Assembly: GCA_019408975.1 (NCBI GenBank)
Contig: DXVA01000061.1
Span: forward strand, 1-8,195
DNA: 8,195 nucleotides
Direction of reading: 5' to 3'
From: Lentisphaeria bacterium
Lineage (GTDB): Bacteria > Verrucomicrobiota > Lentisphaeria > Victivallales > UBA1829
Part shown: piece by piece, positions 6,894 to 8,195 of the stretch
How positions within the stretch are numbered: position 1 is the first letter of the stretch
Layout of the letters: every line of letters begins with the position of its first letter
Program-made: the position numbers and the translations under genes
The notes under the pieces: generated by a model
Told to the model about the DNA's origin: nothing
The model's input: the letters and a program-made list of their open reading frames with translations, nothing else
Database searches by the model: none

Positions 6894-7736
6894 ATGAAGA
6901 AGGTGACCATTCTGGGCAGTGCCGCGGCGGAAGGAATTCCTGCAATGTTCTGCAACTGCCGGGTATGCGTGGAAGCTTGGAAGAACGGCGGGAAAGACAT
7001 CCGTATGCGCACGGCATACAAGCTCAATGAGCATGTTCGCGTGGACTTCGGGCCAGATACCATGGCGCAGGAGTTCAAATACCGGCTCCATTCCGAGAAT
7101 CTCAAGCATCTTTTCATCACCCACAGCCATGAGGATCATTTCTATCCGTGGCTGCTGAATTACCGTATGCCGGGCTTCTCGGTTGTACCGGAAGACAATG
7201 TCCTGAACGTCTACGGCAATCCGGGGGTCATGGACGCAATGAACGTGCATTTCGCGAAACATCGCTGCGATTACAGAAAATTCCGCCTGAATCCGGTCAC
7301 GGTCACGGCGTTTGAACCCGTGGAACTGCCGGAGGAGGATATGACGTTCTATCCCATGCACGCAAACCACATGCCCACGGAAAAACCCATGATCTATGCA
7401 ATCCGTTATGCGGACAAATGGATTCTGATCGCCAACGATACCGGAGTATTTCCGGAGGACGACTGGAAATTCCTGGAAGAAAAGAAATTCCGTTTCGATC
7501 TGGTGATCAGTGACTGCACCGGCGGGCTTCTGGACTGGCGCGACGGGCACATGAGCGGGAAATTCGTCCTGGAAACGAAACAGCGCCTGGAAGCTCTGGG
7601 GTGCATCGACGGAAAAACGAGATACGTCATCAACCATTTCTCACACAACGGCAGGGCGACTCACGCGGAACTCGAAACACATTATAATCCGTATGGAATC
7701 GAGGTCGGTTTCGACGGAATGGAACTGGAACTTTAA
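6894..7736 (+). CDS. MBL-fold metallohydrolase with PhnP-like CxCxxC motif
   Basis: A cytoplasmic metallo-beta-lactamase-fold hydrolase of 280 aa, probably a phosphodiesterase. The start at 6894 has AAGGA (6883-6887) six bases upstream and a consensus promoter before it. The protein opens MKKVTILGSAAAEGIPAMF, followed by CNCRVC (C20, C22, C25), the extra zinc-site pattern seen in PhnP and relatives. The metal core is THSHEDHF (H77, H79, D81, H82), then HANH (H159), ANDTG (D182) and NHFSHNG (H248 or H251). All core ligands look intact. PhnP cleaves 5-phosphoribosyl 1,2-cyclic phosphate in phosphonate breakdown, but no phn genes are visible here, and this protein is longer than E. coli PhnP as I recall it, so that exact activity is not claimed. 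The gene ends 21 bp before hisF and is very likely co-transcribed with it, which hints at a phosphoribosyl-type or other phosphate ester, by inference only. Confidence 0.85.
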   Translation: MKKVTILGSAAAEGIPAMFCNCRVCVEAWKNGGKDIRMRTAYKLNEHVRVDFGPDTMAQEFKYRLHSENLKHLFITHSHEDHFYPWLLNYRMPGFSVVPEDNVLNVYGNPGVMDAMNVHFAKHRCDYRKFRLNPVTVTAFEPVELPEEDMTFYPMHANHMPTEKPMIYAIRYADKWILIANDTGVFPEDDWKFLEEKKFRFDLVISDCTGGLLDWRDGHMSGKFVLETKQRLEALGCIDGKTRYVINHFSHNGRATHAELETHYNPYGIEVGFDGMELEL

Positions 7737-7757
7737 TCTGACAGGAGAAGGAAACCA

Positions 7758-8195
7758 ATGGAAGAACCTGTACTTATCATGCCGTGTCTTGACATGCGCA
7801 ACGGACGCGTCGTCAAAGGCGTACACTTTGTGGATATTGCGGATGCCGGGGACCCGGTGGAATGCGCGCGGGCATACTGCGCGGCAGGCGCCGACGAACT
7901 TGCTCTGCTGGACATTACGGCTACCGTGGAAAACCGCGGCACGCTCCTGGACGTTGTCCGGCGCGTTTCGGATGTCTGCACGGTCCCGTTCACTGTCGGC
8001 GGCGGCATTTCCGATGTCAAGTCGGCGGAACAGGTGCTCCGTGCCGGAGCCAATAAGGTCTCGACCAGCAGCGCGGCATTCCGCAAACCTGAAATCATCC
8101 CTGCCATGATCCGGGAATTCGGTGCCGCGGCAGTTACCGTGGCAATTGACGTGGATGTCAACAAGGCGATGCCCTCCGGTTATGAAGTGTATATC
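7758..8195 (+). CDS. hisF: Imidazole glycerol phosphate synthase cyclase subunit HisF (3'-truncated by window)
   Basis: HisF, partner of HisH, uses ammonia from glutamine and PRFAR to make imidazole glycerol phosphate and AICAR in histidine synthesis, linking to purine synthesis. The first 146 codons of a protein normally near 250 aa are present and run off the window. The start at 7758 is supported by AAGGA (7748-7752) five bases upstream. Visible family signatures: PCLDMRNGRVVKGVHF with catalytic Asp12 and Lys20 (equivalent to D11 and K19 of Thermotoga HisF), DAGDPVE, ELALLDITAT, the phosphate-binding FTVGGGI, and VAIDVD with Asp131 (equivalent to D130). A (beta/alpha)8 half-barrel is therefore intact as far as seen. 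It follows the metallohydrolase by 21 bp; no hisH or hisA is seen upstream. GC-rich codon choice here seems stronger than in the pseudopilin gene. Confidence 0.97.
   Translation, partial: MEEPVLIMPCLDMRNGRVVKGVHFVDIADAGDPVECARAYCAAGADELALLDITATVENRGTLLDVVRRVSDVCTVPFTVGGGISDVKSAEQVLRAGANKVSTSSAAFRKPEIIPAMIREFGAAAVTVAIDVDVNKAMPSGYEVYI

Noticed and set aside
6619..7017. 132-codon - strand frame across the interval
   Set aside because: Half of it is antisense to the metallohydrolase; no ribosome site or family likeness.
6888..7637. 249-codon open frame on the - strand
   Set aside because: Antisense shadow of the metallohydrolase, whose metal ligands are intact on the + strand.

Overview
The window looks like a chromosomal piece from a Lentisphaerota-type bacterium (Victivallis-like, PVC group). 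The grounds are a pseudopilin with an FTLIELL head and an NVLFLDGHV tail, of the kind these genomes carry in large numbers, sitting directly beside a very large secreted glycoside-hydrolase-like protein. The assignment rests on recalled family features, not on a search.

Layout, all on the + strand. (1) 1-983: 3' part of a GntR-headed transcriptional regulator with a LacI-type sensor domain; its start lies outside the window. (2) 1015-1950: a type II secretion/type IV-like pseudopilin with an abnormal in-frame N-terminal leader of 81 codons. The leader holds a second, degenerate copy of the prepilin signal, five tandem 8-bp repeats, and ends in a perfect 11-bp hairpin with a GAGA loop over the internal start codon. 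(3) 1959-6467: a 1502-aa exported, multidomain GH42-like protein whose gene touches the pseudopilin gene through a 12-bp tandem duplication. (4) 6468-6893: a gene-free stretch with a probable terminator, two further small hairpins and a good sigma70-type promoter. (5) 6894-7736: a metallo-beta-lactamase-fold hydrolase with a PhnP-like CxCxxC motif. (6) 7758 to the window end: the first 146 codons of hisF.

Genes 1-3 are closely spaced (31 bp, then overlap or 8 bp) and probably form one transcription unit: a local sugar-responsive regulator, an envelope pseudopilin and a carbohydrate-active enzyme. Genes 4-5 form a separate unit with its own promoter, linking a small metallohydrolase to histidine biosynthesis.

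The strongest leads are the pseudopilin leader (duplicated signal, potentially phase-variable 8-bp repeat, start-codon hairpin), the GH42-like domain that keeps a plausible acid/base Glu but has no Glu where the nucleophile should be, and the duplicated start region between pseudopilin and hydrolase.
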